From Aliivibrio sp. S4MY1 (lineage in GTDB: Bacteria; Pseudomonadota; Gammaproteobacteria; Enterobacterales; Vibrionaceae), in assembly GCF_028765545.1 (NCBI RefSeq), contig NZ_JARACP010000002.1, positions 248,001 through 312,000 of the forward strand: 64,000 nt of DNA, written 5' to 3'. Positions within the stretch are counted from its first letter, which is position 1. Each line of letters opens with the position of its first letter. Positions 61,476 through 64,000 of this stretch are shown here, in pieces. The translations under genes were made by a program, and so were the position numbers. The notes beneath the pieces are model-generated. The model made no database searches, was not told the DNA's origin, and worked only from the letters and a program-made list of their open reading frames with translations.

Positions 61476-63743
61476 TTATTTTGTGAAGCCTTGCGCGTTT
61501 CGTTCTTCCAGTGCTAAAAACGATTTCATTGCAATATTTGGCAATAATTCTGATTTTTCAAAGGCTTCATCAAACTGTTGTTGTATACAATGTAGCTCAA
61601 TTTCACGAGCAATTGCAGATAAAGCAATGTTTCCGAGAGTTAGCGCACTACTTCCTAGAGTGTGAGTTTCAAATTCAAGCGCATAAAGGTCTTTTTCTTT
61701 TCCTGCTTTGCTTATAGTATCTACTCGAACTTTTGATTCAATAATATAAAATTCAATCAATTCAGGCATGACACTCGCATCAGTATCCCGAATAATTTGT
61801 TGAATGATCTCTTCATCGATGTATTGTGGCTCTTGATTATCGACTATATTTTCTTTATTTTGCACAGGTGATCCTTTTTCTGTTGAATCATGTTTAGGGC
61901 GTGATAAGTAGTGATTGATGCACTCTAATAGTTTGGTTCTATTAAATGGTTTTGACAAATAATTTGTCATTCCAGCATCAATAAATCGTTCTTTATCCCC
62001 AGAAAGTGCGTGAGCTGTTAAAGCAATGATAGGCATTTTTTTGTGTATTTTCGAGAGTGATCTGATATTTTTTGTGGCGGTTATTCCATCCATCCCTGGC
62101 ATAGAAATATCCATAAATATCAAGTCATAGGTTTTTTCTTGGTTCATAGAGATCGCCTCTTTCCCATTATTTGCTATATCGATCTCGTATCCAGCATAAT
62201 TTAATGTATTTTTTATAACAATTTGGTTGGCATGGTTATCTTCCACAACAAGGATCTGAGTTTGTTTTTTTGTGCTTTTAGGGATCAAGGTATGTGGTAG
62301 TTGTTTATGCGTTTGTATTATTTCTATTTCTTCTGCTGTTGAGAGATCAAGCATAAGTTGGAATGTAAACTCACTGCCTTTTTGATGTTCACTTTTTACC
62401 TTGATATCACCATCCATCAAGTTAACGAGTCGCTTGGTTATGGCTAAGCCTAATCCTGACCCTTCGTGAAAACGAGCAAAGCTATTGTCTGCCATGGTGA
62501 ATTCTTCAAATAGATATTCTAACTGTTCTGCTTTAATACCTACGCCTGAGTCTTTAACGGTACAAGTGAGTTGAAGTCGGTCATTTATAGGGTGGACATC
62601 AACCGTAACAAGAATGAAGCCACTGTCGGTAAATTTTAAGCTATTTCCAACGAGATTAAGTATTATTTGACGTAAGCGATTTATATCACCGCTCACATAT
62701 TCAGGGACACTATCAGATAATGATAACGACAGTTGCAGCTGTTTTTTATCTGCTTGGGTTTGAAAACTATGTAGAGCTTGCTGCAAACATTCATGGATAT
62801 TGAAGGCATTATTGTTCAAATAAAAGGTGTTCGCTTCCATTCGAGAAAAGTCTAAAATATCATTAATTATCGATAAAAGAAGTTCACTAGAGTCGGTGGC
62901 AGTTTCAACCAGTTCTTGCTGGTTTGGCTTTAGCTTACTTTCTTTTAAAATGGCAAGTATACCGAGTACTGAGTTCATTGGTGTTCGGATCTCATGACTC
63001 ATTGATGCTAAGAAGCGACTTTTACTTTCATTGGCTGTTTCAGCTTCTTGTCTTGCTTTTTGTAAGTCATCGTAACCTTGTTCAAGATTGTAAGACATAG
63101 AATTAAAGGCTTGAGCTATTTCTTCTAAGTCACTGCTTGACCTAATATCGACCTGTGTTCCTGGACCTTTATCTTTTACCGTATTTACGGCAGTTTTTAG
63201 TTTTTGTAGATTACGAGTCAGCAGATTACCAAGTAAAAAAGAGAGACCAATAACGAAGATTAGCTCAATAGATGCAATCGTATATATCCATGATTTTGCT
63301 CTCATTAAAAAAGTATTCATGCCATGAGTACCAAAACCTATTTCAACCGTACCTAAAGGGGTATCAGCATTTTTGATGATAGTTTGAATATCATAGCTAC
63401 CGTCTGATGCATTATGCAAAATAGGGCTGTTGGGGTTTGGGATCTCATGCAACTTAGGCCCTCCTTCTGTAATAAGTGTTCCGTTCGCATTGTAAATTTT
63501 CACATAGCAGATTTTACCAAGAGCGATAAGGTCGTTCATTAATGTTGTAATCGCTTGTTTATCATTGGTTAGCAGTGGTGTTTGAATTGCAGTTGTGAAC
63601 ATATGCAGAGTGGCAGATGATCGGGTAAGTAATTGTTGCTCACTAGAATCAGAGAGAAATTTGATAGAGCTCAAGACTAAAACCAGCAACATAAGGCTCT
63701 GGATAATCGTAATACTAATGATGGTTTTAAGTCTGAATGTCAT
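61476..63743 (-). CDS. sypF: SypF, hybrid sensor kinase with HPt
   Basis: A 755-residue hybrid histidine kinase and phosphorelay hub. Two membrane helices (about 7-28 and 152-172) flank a periplasmic sensor. A HAMP domain follows, then HisKA with H250 (FLASMSHEIRTP), and an ATPase domain (NLVGNSLKFT, DSGVGI, GSGLGLAI). The receiver domain has D545 (LIFMDISMPG) and the C-terminal HPt has H694 (ETHTLGSSALTLG). It sends phosphate through its HPt to SypG and SypE. H250 agrees with the reported residue. D545 and H694 lie a few residues before the D549 and H705 that I recall for strain ES114. Confidence 0.94.
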   Translation of the reverse strand: MTFRLKTIISITIIQSLMLLVLVLSSIKFLSDSSEQQLLTRSSATLHMFTTAIQTPLLTNDKQAITTLMNDLIALGKICYVKIYNANGTLITEGGPKLHEIPNPNSPILHNASDGSYDIQTIIKNADTPLGTVEIGFGTHGMNTFLMRAKSWIYTIASIELIFVIGLSFLLGNLLTRNLQKLKTAVNTVKDKGPGTQVDIRSSSDLEEIAQAFNSMSYNLEQGYDDLQKARQEAETANESKSRFLASMSHEIRTPMNSVLGILAILKESKLKPNQQELVETATDSSELLLSIINDILDFSRMEANTFYLNNNAFNIHECLQQALHSFQTQADKKQLQLSLSLSDSVPEYVSGDINRLRQIILNLVGNSLKFTDSGFILVTVDVHPINDRLQLTCTVKDSGVGIKAEQLEYLFEEFTMADNSFARFHEGSGLGLAITKRLVNLMDGDIKVKSEHQKGSEFTFQLMLDLSTAEEIEIIQTHKQLPHTLIPKSTKKQTQILVVEDNHANQIVIKNTLNYAGYEIDIANNGKEAISMNQEKTYDLIFMDISMPGMDGITATKNIRSLSKIHKKMPIIALTAHALSGDKERFIDAGMTNYLSKPFNRTKLLECINHYLSRPKHDSTEKGSPVQNKENIVDNQEPQYIDEEIIQQIIRDTDASVMPELIEFYIIESKVRVDTISKAGKEKDLYALEFETHTLGSSALTLGNIALSAIAREIELHCIQQQFDEAFEKSELLPNIAMKSFLALEERNAQGFTK

Positions 63744-63790
63744 AATAAGCTCCTTTGGGTATTACGTGTTTACAATGAGCACATACCAAA

Positions 63791-64000
63791 TTATTGCTTT
63801 TCAATGATAAGTAATAAAGCGTCATCGTTGGGGGGGGTACCTGCCAGTGAATCGAAAGTCTGCATGATGGTTTCAATAGCGGCCTCTAAAGGTAAATTAA
63901 TCGTATTTATAAGCTGTTCTTTAATCGCTTTTTCTAGTGTTTCACGCTCTGATACTGAGTTACCTGATTCAAATAACCCATCGGTAAATAGAGCAAGCCG
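63791..64000 (-). CDS. sypE: SypE, 3' end (PP2C-like phosphatase domain)
   Basis: The last 69 codons of a gene that continues past the right edge. The part visible reads LALFTDGLFESGNSV at the edge and ends NDDALLLIIEKQ, the conserved end of a PP2C/SpoIIE-type serine phosphatase domain with its metal-binding Asp pair. Position just before sypF identifies SypE, the response regulator that dephosphorylates or phosphorylates SypA. An eight-C tract (63830-63837 on the plus strand as G) lies in the GTPPNDD codons, a possible slippage spot. Confidence 0.85.
   Translation of the reverse strand, partial: RLALFTDGLFESGNSVSERETLEKAIKEQLINTINLPLEAAIETIMQTFDSLAGTPPNDDALLLIIEKQ

Noticed and set aside
1-64000. 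CRISPR arrays, tRNA, rRNA, complete IS elements or prophage genes
   Set aside because: None could be recognised on either strand by reading; a tRNA or covariance-model scan was not possible.

Overview
The window looks like a stretch of chromosome II of a marine Vibrionaceae bacterium, most probably Aliivibrio (Vibrio) fischeri or a close relative. The DNA is A+T-rich and LysR-type regulators are dense. Its right third carries the symbiosis polysaccharide (syp) locus in the gene order known from A. fischeri. This assignment rests on recognising genes and motifs by eye; no database search was possible.

Layout. 1-1.3 kb: the 3' part of a NACHT-domain NTPase, a likely defence gene cut by the window edge. 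1.4-2.9 kb: a PACE-family efflux pump and its divergent LysR regulator. 2.9-6.7 kb: an ectoine operon, ectA-ectB-ectC-ask, on the minus strand. 6.9-9.8 kb: two divergent redox units, cytochrome b561-MarR and cytochrome c'-periplasmic protein-membrane protein, separated by a 44-bp near-perfect palindrome. 9.8-15.3 kb: two LysE-family exporters, an Lrp regulator, a CDF transporter, a TPR membrane protein and LysR regulators. 15.4-23.1 kb: flavin reductases, an MscS-like channel, a cold-shock gene with a long leader, an AhpD-like protein, more LysR regulators and several very small genes. 23.1-28.9 kb: a chemoreceptor, yddG, a hydrolase, a RIO-type kinase and pepE. 28.9-30.9 kb: a decaying locus with an amine-oxidase remnant, a ChrR-like cupin with a broken start and a GcvA-like LysR pseudogene. 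30.9-43.9 kb: an AEC transporter, a CosR/EctR-like MarR regulator, a PhoX-type phosphatase with a tandem Pho box, mgtE, the hdfR/maoP pair, tesA divergent from ybbA-ybbP, a YgiW-like OB-fold protein and cytochrome b562. 43.9-46.7 kb: a glutaredoxin-like protein, a DUF1415 protein and a GAF-GGDEF-EAL protein. 46.9-64 kb: sypR back to the 3' end of sypE, all on the minus strand.

How the genes work together. In the syp locus, the hybrid kinase SypF and the sigma-54 activator SypG precede the glycosyltransferases (SypH, I, J, N, P, Q), the initiating sugar transferase (SypR), flippase (SypK), polymerase (SypL), acetyltransferase (SypM) and chain-length protein (SypO). Sigma-54 -24/-12 promoters with upstream TTCTCA-type enhancer sites are visible before sypI and sypP, and a weaker one before sypM, so SypG would drive three internal transcription units. 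The EAL-domain protein directly after sypR may tune c-di-GMP in the same process. The ectoine operon makes an osmoprotectant from aspartate through its own aspartokinase, and the CosR-like gene about 25 kb away is a candidate repressor of it.

The least explained unit is the cytochrome b561/MarR and cytochrome c'/periplasmic/membrane cluster around the 44-bp palindrome. No tRNA, rRNA, CRISPR array or complete insertion sequence was found.
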